From positions 62,001 through 126,000 of the forward strand of contig JAUICH010000008.1 of NCBI GenBank assembly GCA_030427505.1: a stretch of DNA of 64,000 bases, written 5' to 3'. The notes under the pieces were generated by a model. The model saw only the letters and a list, made by a program, of their open reading frames with translations, made no database searches and was not told the DNA's origin. The stretch's first letter is position 1; each line of letters starts with the position of its first letter. The position numbers and the translations under genes were made by a program. This document shows positions 49,122 to 58,676 of this stretch, piece after piece. This stretch comes from Verrucomicrobiia bacterium. Its GTDB lineage: Bacteria; Verrucomicrobiota; Verrucomicrobiia; Verrucomicrobiales; DEV007.

Positions 49122-49350
49122 TTAAGAGACTGTTGGAAAACGCCTGAACGCCGAACTTTGGATGGAAGGAGACAAGAATACTTGCCGCTTCGCGGAAATG
49201 GATTCAACCAACCCTTCGGGCCGCGGCCCTTTTCGCGTCTGGCTTTGTTGCCACTCGCTCATGGGTCTTGACCCATTCGCTCGCGGCGTCGCGCCAGACA
49301 CTAAAGTGGCTCGCGGTTCGGCATCCAGCCGCTTTCCAACAGTCTCTTAA
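49122..49350. mobile_element. MITE-like element with TTAA ends, upstream of dnaE
   Basis: A perfect 18-bp inverted repeat, TTAAGAGACTGTTGGAAA at 49122-49139 against 49333-49350, continues inward to about 35 bp (to 49156 and 49316) with four mismatches. The outermost TTAA at each end could be a target duplication, leaving GAGACTGTTGGAAA as the true terminus. The 229-bp body is too short for a transposase and its ORFs are not protein-like. It ends 44 bp before the dnaE ATG, so it occupies the likely dnaE promoter region. Confidence 0.72.
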
Positions 49351-49394
49351 CGGTCTTCCCGTTTTCCCAGTTTCTGTCTCTGTTTTTTCCTGCC

Positions 49395-52300
49395 ATGGCC
49401 GCCGATCCCTTTGTTCACCTGCACCTTCATACGGAGTACTCGCTCCTGGACGGCGCGGTTCGGATCAAGGACCTGATGGCCAAAGCGGTGCGCTACAAGA
49501 TGCCGGCGGTGGCGATGACGGACCACGGTAATGTGTTCGGCGCCATTGAGTTCTACACGCAGGCGAAGAAAGCCGGAATCAAACCCATCATTGGGTGCGA
49601 GGTGTATCTGACGCCTCCCGGCATCGGCATGGACGAGCGGAAGACCGATCCGGGAAAGAAACGGAACTCTCACCTCACCCTTCTGTCCGCCACGAACAAG
49701 GGCTGGGAAAACCTGATCAAGCTGGTCAGTAAGGCCCACCTGGAGGGCATGTACTATAAGCCGCGGATCGACAAAGAAGCCCTCGCCGAGCACTCGGAAG
49801 GTCTCATCTGCCTGAGCGGGTGCATCAACGGGGAGATCAACCAATTCATCCAGGAAGAACAGCTCGACGCCGCCCGCCGCAGCGTCGGCGAGTTCATCGA
49901 CATTTTCGGCCGGGACAATTTCTACCTGGAAATGCACGACCACGGCATGGAGCAGCAGCGCAAGTGCAATGCCCAGCTCGTGGAGTTCAGCAAAGAGTTC
50001 GACCTTTCTCTGGTCGCCGCGAACGACGTTCACTTCCTGAACCGGAACGATCACGAGGCGCACGACGTCATGATCTGCATCGGCACGAACTCCCTGCTGA
50101 TGGATGAGAACCGGATGCGCTACTCCCCGGAGGTCTATTTCAAGAAGGCCAACGAGATGCGGGCGCTGTTCAAGGACGTGCCCGAGGCCTTGGCGAACAC
50201 GCTGGAGATTGCTGAAAAGTGCAACGTGGAACTGGAACTGGACTCCACCAGTTCCGCCAAGTATCCCCAGTTCCCCGCGCCGGGCGGTCAGAGCCGGGAA
50301 GAGTATTTCCGGGACAAGTGCTACGAGGGTTTGGCTTGGCGCTACGGGGAAGAGAAGGCCGAAACCGATGAGGAACTGAAGACCCGTCTCGACTACGAGA
50401 TCAAGGTCATGCAGGACATGGGTTTCCTGAGTTACTTCCTCATCACTTGGGACTTCATCAAGTGGGCTAAGGACAACGGCGTGCCCGTGGGTCCGGGGCG
50501 CGGTTCGGCGGCGGGTTCTCTGGTCGCTTATGTCTTGGGTATTACGGACTTATGTCCCATCCGCTTCGGTCTGATTTTCGAACGTTTCCTCAACCCGGAA
50601 CGTATTTCGCCGCCGGATATTGACGTGGACTTCTGCCAGGCAAGGCGGGGAAAGGTCATCGAGTACGTGCGCCAGAAGTATGGGGAGCGGGCCGTGTCCC
50701 ACATCGTCACTTTTGGCACCCTGGGGGCCAAAAGCGTGGTGCGGGACGTGGGCCGCGTCATGGGTCTCAGCTACACTGAAGGGGACCGCATCGCCAAGAT
50801 GATCCCCACGGAGCTGAACATTACCCTCTCCGACGCGCGAAAGAAGAATCCCGAGCTGCGGGACGCCATTGAGAATGAGGATTCCACCAACCAGCTCTGG
50901 CAATACGCCACCTATCTGGAAGGACTGACGCGCGGCACCGGCATTCACGCCGCCGGGGTGGTGATCGGGGACCGCGATCTCACGGACTACGTGCCGCTGA
51001 CGCGCGGGAAGGAAGGGGAAGTCGTGACCCAGTTCGCGATGAACCCCCTGACCGAGTTGGGGATGTTGAAGATGGACTTCCTGGGTCTGAAGACCCTGAC
51101 CGTCATCAAGGACGCGGAGGACCTCATTCAGCAGCACACGCCGGACTTTCGAATCGATGACACCGGCTTGGATGACCAAGCCACCTTCGACCTCCTGAAC
51201 CGCGGCGAGACGATCGGCGTGTTCCAGTTGGAATCTGGCGGCATGATGAACCTCTGCCGTCAGTTCGGCGTGGACCGGATTGAAGACATCATCGCCTTGA
51301 TCGCGCTTTACCGTCCGGGTCCCATGGACCTCATTCCGGACTACATCGACCGGAAGAAAGGGAAGAAAAAGGTCGAGTACTTGCACCCGCTTCTCGAGGA
51401 AGTTTCCTCCGAGACATACGGCATTCTCATCTACCAGGAGCAGGTGCAGCGGGCCGCAAACGTCCTGGCCGGGTACAGCCTCGGTGACGCCGACCTTCTC
51501 CGCCGCGCCATGGGTAAGAAGAAGCTGGAGGAGATGGTGAAGCAGCGCCAGATCTTCGTGGAAGGCTGCAAACGGGTGAACAACATCCACGAAAAGCTGG
51601 CCAACGAAGTCTTCGACTTGCTGGAAAAATTCGCGGGCTACGGCTTCAATAAGTCCCACTCCGCCGCCTACGGCTTGATCAGCTACCGCACCGCCTACCT
51701 AAAGGCGAACTACCCCGTGGAGTTCATGGCGGCCTTGCTTAGTAACGAGATTAACAATACGGACAAAATCTCCGTATTCGTCGCGGAATGTAAGCGCATG
51801 GGTATCGAGATCCTGGCGCCAGATGTGAACCGCAGTGCCTTGAAGTTCGCGCCTGAAGCCGCCACGGGAGACCACTCCGGTGGAGAGAAGAAAGCCATCC
51901 GCTTCGGACTGGCGGCCATCAAGAACGTGGGGGAAGCCGCCATGGAAACGGCGCTCGCGGAGCGGGCGAAGAACGGGCCCTTTGCCTCGCTGGACGATTT
52001 CGGTTCCCGGCTGGACACCAAACAGGTGAACCGGAAGATCCTGGAAAGCCTGATCAAGGCCGGCGCCTTTGACTTCACGGGCGAGTGGCGGGACGCCATG
52101 TTCTCCCGGCTCGGCCAGGTGGTTGCCTCCGCCAGCGCCGCGCAGCGCGACCGGGCCAGCGGCCAGGTGTCGCTCTTTGACATGGGGGACCTCGTCTCCG
52201 CCGCCCCCGCGCCCAGTGTGGATTCGGAAGACGTGGTGACCTGGAACAAGGAAGAGATGCTCACCCACGAAAAAGACCTGCTCGGGTTCTTTGTGACCGG

Positions 52301-52988
52301 CCACCCCCTGGATGCCTACCGCCACGCCATCGAAGACGAGCGGTTTAAAAAAATCGGCGAACTCGAACAGCTCAAGCAGGGTTCCAAGGGGTACCTCTTT
52401 GCCGGCATCGTGGGCGAAGTGCAGGTGAAGTACACCCGCCGGGATGGAAAGCCCTTTGCCGTCATGGTCATGGAGGACTTCACCGGTCCCACGGAGGTCA
52501 TGGTGTGGAGCGATGAATACGCCAAGCGGAGCAGCCTGCTAATCAAGGGTAAGGTCATTGTGCTCAAGGCAAAGGTGGAGATGGATGCCCGCTCCGAGTC
52601 CCGGCGCCTCACGGCGGTAGACATCTTCCCGATTCAGGCCGAACCCATGCCGGACCCCGAGCAAACCCGGCGCAATGGCCCGTCCCGTCCCGCCGTCCCC
52701 AACGGAAACGGTGCGAAGAACGGCGCCAATGGTCACGGCGATGGCAATGGCAATGGTAATGGAGGCGGAGCGAAGAACCGCCCCGTCATCCTTCATCTTT
52801 CCTGCGGCCGGGATTCCGTGGAAGACCTGCTCTTTATCAAGGAACTTGCCAAGGCGAATGCCGGCGATCATCCGCTGGTCCTCCAGTTCCGCACCCAGGG
52901 TGGGCGGGAAGTGACCCTCCACGCGGGGCGCGGCTATTCGGTCTCAGATTCATTGGCGGAGTCGAAAGAGCTGGCGCGCTGGCTTTAA
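49395..52988 (+). CDS. dnaE: DNA polymerase III subunit alpha
   Basis: The protein has 1197 residues, normal for DnaE1. The PHP domain opens with FVHLHLHTEYSLLDGA. The palm has GPGRGSAAGSLVAYV and the catalytic acids in SPPDIDVDF (about residues 404-409). A tandem HhH region follows (GFNKSHSAAYGLISY), and an OB fold lies near 1010-1080 (YLFAGIVGEVQVKYTRRDG). A low-complexity Asn/Gly linker (about 1097-1129) is unusual and joins a C-terminal domain beginning VILHLSCGRD, of the type that binds the tau subunit. It is the replicative polymerase catalytic chain. The start lies just after the MITE. Confidence 0.97.
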   Translation: MAADPFVHLHLHTEYSLLDGAVRIKDLMAKAVRYKMPAVAMTDHGNVFGAIEFYTQAKKAGIKPIIGCEVYLTPPGIGMDERKTDPGKKRNSHLTLLSATNKGWENLIKLVSKAHLEGMYYKPRIDKEALAEHSEGLICLSGCINGEINQFIQEEQLDAARRSVGEFIDIFGRDNFYLEMHDHGMEQQRKCNAQLVEFSKEFDLSLVAANDVHFLNRNDHEAHDVMICIGTNSLLMDENRMRYSPEVYFKKANEMRALFKDVPEALANTLEIAEKCNVELELDSTSSAKYPQFPAPGGQSREEYFRDKCYEGLAWRYGEEKAETDEELKTRLDYEIKVMQDMGFLSYFLITWDFIKWAKDNGVPVGPGRGSAAGSLVAYVLGITDLCPIRFGLIFERFLNPERISPPDIDVDFCQARRGKVIEYVRQKYGERAVSHIVTFGTLGAKSVVRDVGRVMGLSYTEGDRIAKMIPTELNITLSDARKKNPELRDAIENEDSTNQLWQYATYLEGLTRGTGIHAAGVVIGDRDLTDYVPLTRGKEGEVVTQFAMNPLTELGMLKMDFLGLKTLTVIKDAEDLIQQHTPDFRIDDTGLDDQATFDLLNRGETIGVFQLESGGMMNLCRQFGVDRIEDIIALIALYRPGPMDLIPDYIDRKKGKKKVEYLHPLLEEVSSETYGILIYQEQVQRAANVLAGYSLGDADLLRRAMGKKKLEEMVKQRQIFVEGCKRVNNIHEKLANEVFDLLEKFAGYGFNKSHSAAYGLISYRTAYLKANYPVEFMAALLSNEINNTDKISVFVAECKRMGIEILAPDVNRSALKFAPEAATGDHSGGEKKAIRFGLAAIKNVGEAAMETALAERAKNGPFASLDDFGSRLDTKQVNRKILESLIKAGAFDFTGEWRDAMFSRLGQVVASASAAQRDRASGQVSLFDMGDLVSAAPAPSVDSEDVVTWNKEEMLTHEKDLLGFFVTGHPLDAYRHAIEDERFKKIGELEQLKQGSKGYLFAGIVGEVQVKYTRRDGKPFAVMVMEDFTGPTEVMVWSDEYAKRSSLLIKGKVIVLKAKVEMDARSESRRLTAVDIFPIQAEPMPDPEQTRRNGPSRPAVPNGNGAKNGANGHGDGNGNGNGGGAKNRPVILHLSCGRDSVEDLLFIKELAKANAGDHPLVLQFRTQGGREVTLHAGRGYSVSDSLAESKELARWL

Positions 52989-53054
52989 GTCACGGGCAGG
53001 CGCATTCCTGGCGAAGCGCTTGCTTGTTTGGGCGGCAGGCCCTAACCCATTACC

Positions 53055-54065
53055 ATGCTGCGGCATGAAATCCTGGGCGATCCGGGGCGGGACAATGCGC
53101 TCTACGTGGTGGTGGATACCGGCCACCTGCAGACCCGCTTGCTCTTCGATTGTGGTGAAGGCTGCTTGACCCGTCTCAAGCACGGCGACGTGATGGCGAT
53201 CGACCACGTGTTCTTTTCCCACTTTCACATGGATCACGTGGCGGGCTTCGACGGGTTTTTTCGCGCCAACTACGGACGAGAGATGGGGCCCGTGGAGGTG
53301 TGGGGACCGCCTGGCGCCATCGAGATCATGCACCACCGGTTCCAGGGTTTTCTGTGGAATCTCCATGGAGACCGGCCCGGACTCTGGCGGGTCCACGAGA
53401 TTCAGGACACCGGGGTGGCCTCCGCGGAATTTTTTCTAGCGGAAGCTTTCACAGAACGGCATCCCCTGGAGCGGGCGAGTAGAGACGAAAACGGAACCGT
53501 CCTCCGTTTGCCGGACTTCAGCGTTTCAGCCATTGAGCTGGATCACGGAACTCCCTCCATGGGGTATCTGGTTCGCGAAGCTTCCAAGATCAACATCGAT
53601 CCGCAACGGCTCCGCGAACTGGGGTTACCGGGTGGAAGGTGGCTGGAGCAGGTCAAGTCGGAGGCTTCGGGGGATCTAGAAGTAGAGATCGGTGGGAAGT
53701 TCTATGGAATCGGAGAACTGAAGGAAAAGCTCCTTTTGGAAACGCCCGGAGCGTCGCTGGCTTACCTTACCGATTTCGAACTCGGCAATGACGCAGAGCT
53801 GGAGCGGGTCGCGAATTTCATCCAGGGCTGCGACTTTTTGATCTGTGAGTGCCAATACCGGCACGAAGACCTGGACTTGGCTCAAAAGAACCGGCATTTG
53901 ACCGCGAAACAGGCGGGCCGGTTGGCGTCGTCAGCGGGAGTGGGAGCATTGTGTTTGTTCCATCTTTCGGAGCGCTACGCGGAGGAAGAGTGGCCGTTGA
54001 TCCTGGCTGAGGCGCGGGCTGAGTTCGGAAATACCCACTTTTCTCCCAGTTGGGAGATAGACTGA
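53055..54065 (+). CDS. Metallo-beta-lactamase fold hydrolase, RNase Z-like
   Basis: The protein has 336 residues. The zinc motif is FSHFHMDHVAG (H56, H58, D60, H61), with LLFDCGEGCLTRL before it as in tRNase Z. Later blocks are ELDHGTPSMGYLVRE and SLAYLTDFELGND, and a late CLFHLSERY supplies the last His. tRNase Z trims tRNA 3' trailers; this protein lacks a clear flexible-arm exosite, so it may be a paralogue with another substrate. It lies 66 bp after dnaE. Confidence 0.8.
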   Translation: MLRHEILGDPGRDNALYVVVDTGHLQTRLLFDCGEGCLTRLKHGDVMAIDHVFFSHFHMDHVAGFDGFFRANYGREMGPVEVWGPPGAIEIMHHRFQGFLWNLHGDRPGLWRVHEIQDTGVASAEFFLAEAFTERHPLERASRDENGTVLRLPDFSVSAIELDHGTPSMGYLVREASKINIDPQRLRELGLPGGRWLEQVKSEASGDLEVEIGGKFYGIGELKEKLLLETPGASLAYLTDFELGNDAELERVANFIQGCDFLICECQYRHEDLDLAQKNRHLTAKQAGRLASSAGVGALCLFHLSERYAEEEWPLILAEARAEFGNTHFSPSWEID

Positions 54066-54540
54066 GATGAGAAGCCATTTGTCCTGGCTTGCTCCTTAAT
54101 GTTTCAGAGTCGCGATATTTAGTTAAAGATATTGAAATATCTATAATTCCTGACTAAAACTCTTTGCAGGCAAGCTTCCGCAATTGGGTGCTTGGGTTCT
54201 TCGAAACCCTTCCTGCAGAGACTCATGACCTTCCGTTCAGAGACGTTTGAAACCGCCTGGGAGCGGTCTCGTCTCGATTATGACTCGTTCAGGATCAAGG
54301 AATTCCGGAGCCAACTCACTTCGCGAGAAGCGGCCTTGCCTGAGCTTTGCCAAGCCCACGAACTGGGCTGGCGTGGCCGTTTGCAGAACGAATGAAGCAA
54401 GAACGAACCGGCGGTCCGTTCCGATTCAATGACTCGAAAGAAGGTCTCGCCCGATTCTGGCGCGAACGACCAGGGGCGGCAGCGTGTCCGAATGCTCGCG
54501 CGGCATTGACACCCCGCGACCAGATGCGACAGATAGCGCC
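54066..54540. other. Intergenic region with an AT-rich dyad
   Basis: About 475 bp with no supported gene on either strand. At 54105-54170 it drops to low GC with a perfect dyad AGATATT (54127-54133) and AATATCT (54136-54142). A second hairpin-like stretch is GAGAC at about 54239 with ACCGC/GCGGT and GTCTC inside to 54276. It probably carries the promoter of the heptose genes. Confidence 0.5.
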
Positions 54541-55575
54541 ATGACGGCGGACGAGGCCCGGCAAATCATCCATGCATTTCAAGAACGGCACATCCTCGTC
54601 ATCGGCGATGTCATGCTGGACCGCTTTATTTGGGGAAACGTTTCCCGGATTTCACCTGAAGCGCCGGTGCCCGTGGTAGAGGTGAAGAAAGAGTCTTTCT
54701 ATCCCGGCGGAGCCGCGAACGTGGCGCGGAACCTTACGCCTTTCGGATCCAAAGTCAGCTTGGTGGGGCTCACGGGAGAGGATGAAAACGGACGTATTCT
54801 CAACCGGACTCTGAGCGGCTGCGGCATCGACGTAGGTCATCTCGTGGTGCTGGACGATTTTATTACGATTACCAAGACCCGCGTGGTGGCCCGGCACCAG
54901 CAGGTGGTCCGGATCGATCGCGAGAAGAAACGCGCGTTGACCGGCGAACAAAAGGAGAACCTTCTTTCCCAATTGAGAGCGCTCGCGCCGGAACTCAGTG
55001 GGATCATTATTGAAGACTACGGAAAAGGGCTCATCACGGCGGAGCTGGTCGAAGGCATCGTGGAGATCGCCCGCGAACACGGGCTGGTCACCACGGTCGA
55101 TCCGAACCCTAACAATCCCATTCCCTGGAAGGGCGTGACCGCCGTAAAGCCGAACCGGAAAGAGGCCTTCCATGAGGCTGGGGTCATCGACGAGTTTGAC
55201 GAAGAAACCGAGCCGGAAGAAGACGAGGCCCTGCTGGCCGTGGGTGATGCCCTGCTGGAAAAGTGGAACAGCGACCATGTCCTCATCACGCTGGGAGAAC
55301 AAGGGATGATGCTCTTCAGCCGGGACGAACCGCCTTTTCACCTGCCGACTCGGGCGCAGGAGGTGTTCGACGTATCTGGCGCGGGCGACACGGCGATTGC
55401 TGTTTTTACTTTAGCCCTTTGTTCCGGAGGAACGCCCCGGGTGGCGGCGGAACTATCCAACCAGGCCAGCGGCATCGTGGTTGGAAAATTCGGCACCGCC
55501 CAGGTGACCAAGGAAGAACTCATCAGCGCCACCGCGGCGGCCCTGGCCGGGCACGAAGTGGAGGAAGAAGAATAG
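54541..55575 (+). CDS. hldA: D-glycero-beta-D-manno-heptose-7-phosphate kinase (PfkB family)
   Basis: The protein has 344 residues from ATG 54541; the frame opens at 54484, but the extra 19 residues precede the conserved N-terminal helix. It is the kinase half of HldE: ILVIGDVMLDRFIWGNVSRI, then SPEAPVPVV, PGGAANVARNL, and the PfkB active site DVSGAGDTAIAVFTLAL with the catalytic Asp. It has no adenylyltransferase domain, so it is a standalone kinase. It phosphorylates heptose-7-phosphate at C1 in ADP-heptose synthesis for LPS inner core. It is followed 10 bp later by gmhA, the preceding step. Confidence 0.9.
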   Translation: MTADEARQIIHAFQERHILVIGDVMLDRFIWGNVSRISPEAPVPVVEVKKESFYPGGAANVARNLTPFGSKVSLVGLTGEDENGRILNRTLSGCGIDVGHLVVLDDFITITKTRVVARHQQVVRIDREKKRALTGEQKENLLSQLRALAPELSGIIIEDYGKGLITAELVEGIVEIAREHGLVTTVDPNPNNPIPWKGVTAVKPNRKEAFHEAGVIDEFDEETEPEEDEALLAVGDALLEKWNSDHVLITLGEQGMMLFSRDEPPFHLPTRAQEVFDVSGAGDTAIAVFTLALCSGGTPRVAAELSNQASGIVVGKFGTAQVTKEELISATAAALAGHEVEEEE

Positions 55576-55585
55576 ATCCGGGAGT

Positions 55586-56173
55586 ATGAGCGAAGGGAGC
55601 CACGCAACAACGCTGATTCACGAGACCATCGACGCCCACCTGGAGGTGATGGCGGCGTTGAAGGCGCAAGCCGGCGAGATCGAAGCCATGGCGAATCTCG
55701 TGATCGCGGCCCTTCAGAAAGGCAATAAGATCTGTTTCTTCGGCAATGGAGGCAGCGCGGCGGACGCGCAGCACATGTCCGCCGAGATCGTGGTGCGCTA
55801 CGTGCGAAATCGCCGGGCTTTGCCCGCCATCGCCTTCACCACGGACACTTCCATCCTCACGGCGGCGGCCAATGACTTTGGCTATGAATCCGTGTTTGCC
55901 CGCCAGGTGGAGGGCCTTTGTGTGCCGGGCGACATCGTGGCGGGACTTTCTACTTCCGGCAGCAGCGCGAATGTGGCGCGTGGACTGGAGCAGGCACGGG
56001 ACATGGGCCTGACCACCTTTGCGTTTACCGGTAGCAAGGACGGTCCCTGCGCCGAGAGCGCCGACCACACTTTTCGCGTTCCGTCGGAGGTGACGGCGCG
56101 CATTCAGGAAGGCCACTATCTGGTCTGGCACATGATTTGTGACCTGGCCGAGCAGGCTTTCCTGGATACCTAA
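55586..56173 (+). CDS. gmhA: Phosphoheptose isomerase (SIS domain)
   Basis: The protein has 195 residues, the normal GmhA size. The SIS fold is clear: KICFFGNGGSAADAQHMSAE (phosphate-binding Ser), VRYVRNRRALPAIAFTTDTS, VAGLSTSGSSANVARGL and the C-terminal HYLVWHMICDLAE with the active-site His. It converts sedoheptulose-7-phosphate to D-glycero-D-manno-heptose-7-phosphate in the cytoplasm, the substrate of the kinase encoded just upstream. The two are clearly one operon. Confidence 0.92.
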   Translation: MSEGSHATTLIHETIDAHLEVMAALKAQAGEIEAMANLVIAALQKGNKICFFGNGGSAADAQHMSAEIVVRYVRNRRALPAIAFTTDTSILTAAANDFGYESVFARQVEGLCVPGDIVAGLSTSGSSANVARGLEQARDMGLTTFAFTGSKDGPCAESADHTFRVPSEVTARIQEGHYLVWHMICDLAEQAFLDT

Positions 56174-56280
56174 GCCTACTCCCCGCGAACGCTTTTTGGC
56201 AACGGCGCGAAGGAGTTTTTCGGTAATTGGACCCGCATTCTGGTGAGGAAAACTTCCGCCAGCCCTGACGAGTTCCGCAC

Positions 56281-57654
56281 ATGATAGATTTCGCCGATCG
56301 CGCGCTGTCGTCTCAGAAGTGGTGGCGCGATTTCATGGGACGTTTGGAGACGTTCCCCATGTTCCGCCGTATTGTGTCGAACATCGGTTGGGGCGTGGTG
56401 GAGCGCGTCATTGGGGCGCTGGTGTCCGTGGTGGTCGGCATTCAGGTGGCGCGGTACCTGGGTCCGGGCCGCCTGGGCTGGTTCCTGACCGCCTGCGCCT
56501 TTGTGCAATTGCTAACCGGTTTGTCGGACTTTGGGATGCGCCCCCTGGTGGTGAAGCGTTTGTTGGAGAAGCCGGAGGAAAAGGACGCCACCCTGGGTTC
56601 CGCCGCCCTTCTCATCCTGCTCACCTCTCTGGCCGCCTACCCGCTGGTGGCTCTTGCCGGGTATTGTGTTTTTGGCGGAGGCACTATTTTTCAGCTTTCC
56701 CTGGTGGTGGCGCTTTGCTGGTTTACGACCCCTTTGCAGAATCCTCAGATGTTCTGGTTTCAGGCCCGGCTCAGCGAGCGATACAATTCCTGGGCCCTGA
56801 ACGGCGGCCAGATCATCGCCGGAGTGTTCCGTCTCCTGCTGATCTATTGGGTGGCGGGCGTGGAGTGGTTCGCGGTGGCCCTGCTCTTTGAAAGCGTCTG
56901 CCGCACGTTGATCCGGCATCTCTGTTACCGGCGTTCTGGTGAGTCTGTCAGGAAGTGGCGGGTCAGTGTGCCAGTCCTGAAGGAACTGTTTCGCGCCGGA
57001 TGGCCGCTGGCCTTCGCCCTCATCGCGGAGGTGCTCTACTTCCGGCTGGACGTGTTGATGCTGAACGCCATGGCAGGAGCGGAAAGTGCCGGCACCTATG
57101 GGGCGGCTTCCCGGCTGTCGGAATTCTTCTATTGCATACCCATTATCCTGGGAAGTTCCCTCTTCCCCAGCATCATGAACGCCAAGCAGGCGGGGGAGAC
57201 CCTTTACCGGAACCGCATGAAAGGGTATCTGAGGTTCAGCGCGTTGGCGGCTTACCTCCTGGCCGGCGGGCTGACCCTGGCGGCCGGGCCGGTCGTGCAT
57301 CTGCTGTATGGCGAACCCTTTGCGGGTTCCGCCTCAGTGCTCATGATTCATGCCTGGGCCATGGTGCCGTACTTCGTGGGCTGGTGCCGCCAGGAATTCG
57401 CCACGGCGGAGGGTTTCCTGAAGCTCATGTTGCCGCTCACGCTCGTTGGCGCGGCGTTGAACGCCGCTCTGAATATCTGGCTTATTCCGCATTGGGCGGA
57501 AAAGGGCGCGGCGGTCGCCACCCTTATTTCCATGCTGGTGGTGTCGGTGGGGGCGTCCTTCCTTTTCCGGTCCCTGCGCGGTTTTGGCATCTGTCAGGTG
57601 AAAGCGCTCCTGTGGCCCTTTCCGTCCTTGAAAAATTTAGCCCACCACAGCTAA
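56281..57654 (+). CDS. Polysaccharide flippase (Wzx/MATE-like)
   Basis: The protein has 457 residues and about 12-14 hydrophobic helices. The first is NIGWGVVERVIGALVSVVVG followed by IQVARYLGPGRLGWF, a hallmark of the oligosaccharide flippase family, and EVLYFRLDVLMLNAMAGAES recurs in the second half. It moves lipid-linked oligosaccharide across the inner membrane. It begins about 107 bp after gmhA and opens the polysaccharide assembly block. Confidence 0.9.
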   Translation: MIDFADRALSSQKWWRDFMGRLETFPMFRRIVSNIGWGVVERVIGALVSVVVGIQVARYLGPGRLGWFLTACAFVQLLTGLSDFGMRPLVVKRLLEKPEEKDATLGSAALLILLTSLAAYPLVALAGYCVFGGGTIFQLSLVVALCWFTTPLQNPQMFWFQARLSERYNSWALNGGQIIAGVFRLLLIYWVAGVEWFAVALLFESVCRTLIRHLCYRRSGESVRKWRVSVPVLKELFRAGWPLAFALIAEVLYFRLDVLMLNAMAGAESAGTYGAASRLSEFFYCIPIILGSSLFPSIMNAKQAGETLYRNRMKGYLRFSALAAYLLAGGLTLAAGPVVHLLYGEPFAGSASVLMIHAWAMVPYFVGWCRQEFATAEGFLKLMLPLTLVGAALNAALNIWLIPHWAEKGAAVATLISMLVVSVGASFLFRSLRGFGICQVKALLWPFPSLKNLAHHS

Positions 57655-57704
57655 GCTGAGGTGAGAAAGCCTTGAGCCCTCCAGCGACTACCTTCCGTCT
57701 GGAA

Positions 57705-58676
57705 ATGAGCGAACCCGTTCCGTTCGTCTACCTCGTCATCCCGGTGCACAACCGGAAGAAGATCACGCTGCACTGTCTGGAGACCTTGGGCTCCCAGGGC
57801 GTTTTCCAGTGGGCCAGTGTCATCGTGGTGGACGACGGCTCCACGGATGGCACCGCGGCCACCATCTCGCGGCTCTTCCCGCAGGTGGAAATTCTGCATG
57901 GCGATGGTTCGCTGTGGTGGACCGGAGCCATCGCGTTGGGCATGGCGCGGGCGATGCAGCGCGGCGCGGACTTTGTCATTTGGCTGAATGACGACTCGCC
58001 TCCGGAGAAGGGAGCCCTTCAGAAACTGGTGAAAGCGGCCTACCGTACCGGCGGCCTGGTCAGCGGGGTGACCCGGACCGAAACGGATTTTTCCTACGGT
58101 GGCTACCGTAAGACTTGGAAGGGCCTGGAACCCGTGGCGCCGGAGAGCACGGCGCCAAATGGGTTGATCCCCTGCGATTCCACCAACGGAAATTGTGTCT
58201 GTCTGCCGCGGGACTTGATCGAAAAGGTGGGCCCGCCACGGTTCCGCCGGGTGCCACACTATCATGGCGACACGGACTATTCACTGTCCGTGCGGAGGGC
58301 TGGTTTGGACTGCTATCTTCATCCGGAGGCCGTCTGCGAATCCCGCCATCATATGAAGGAAATTTTCCGGTCCTGGCTCTTGAGCGACCGGCCGATCTTC
58401 AAGGTATGGAAGGATGTGTTTTCCGTCCGGAGTTCTCTTTATTGGAAGGCCTGTTGGGCGGTGTATCTGCGGCATTGGAACCCGGCCGTGGGTTTCTTCC
58501 TGTTTTCCCGTCCCTATGCAAAGCTGATCGTCACCACTCTGTTCCGGCTGATGTTTCCGCTACGGCTGCTTCGGGCTTGGTTCGGAAGCTACTCCGAGTC
58601 CTGGCGGTGGGAAACTCAGGCGGATGCCGCGCCGGATGCTCCTCAGCAGGCCCTGCTGAGTTTCATGAATGAATAA
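57705..58676 (+). CDS. Glycosyltransferase family 2
   Basis: The protein has 323 residues from ATG 57705; TTG 57672 is an alternative adding 11. The GT-A fold is clear: FVYLVIPVHNRKKITLHCLE, VIVVDDGSTDGTAATI, DFVIWLNDDSPPEKG (DxD-like metal site) and YHGDTDYSLSVRRAGLDCYL. A C-terminal amphipathic region (about 265-300) may associate with the membrane. It probably adds a sugar, perhaps rhamnose-like, to a lipid-linked or core oligosaccharide. The end overlaps the next gene by 8 bp. Confidence 0.9.
   Translation: MSEPVPFVYLVIPVHNRKKITLHCLETLGSQGVFQWASVIVVDDGSTDGTAATISRLFPQVEILHGDGSLWWTGAIALGMARAMQRGADFVIWLNDDSPPEKGALQKLVKAAYRTGGLVSGVTRTETDFSYGGYRKTWKGLEPVAPESTAPNGLIPCDSTNGNCVCLPRDLIEKVGPPRFRRVPHYHGDTDYSLSVRRAGLDCYLHPEAVCESRHHMKEIFRSWLLSDRPIFKVWKDVFSVRSSLYWKACWAVYLRHWNPAVGFFLFSRPYAKLIVTTLFRLMFPLRLLRAWFGSYSESWRWETQADAAPDAPQQALLSFMNE

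Noticed and set aside
49162-49350. 62-codon ORF inside the second MITE
   Set aside because: It ends in the terminal repeat and has no recognisable protein content.
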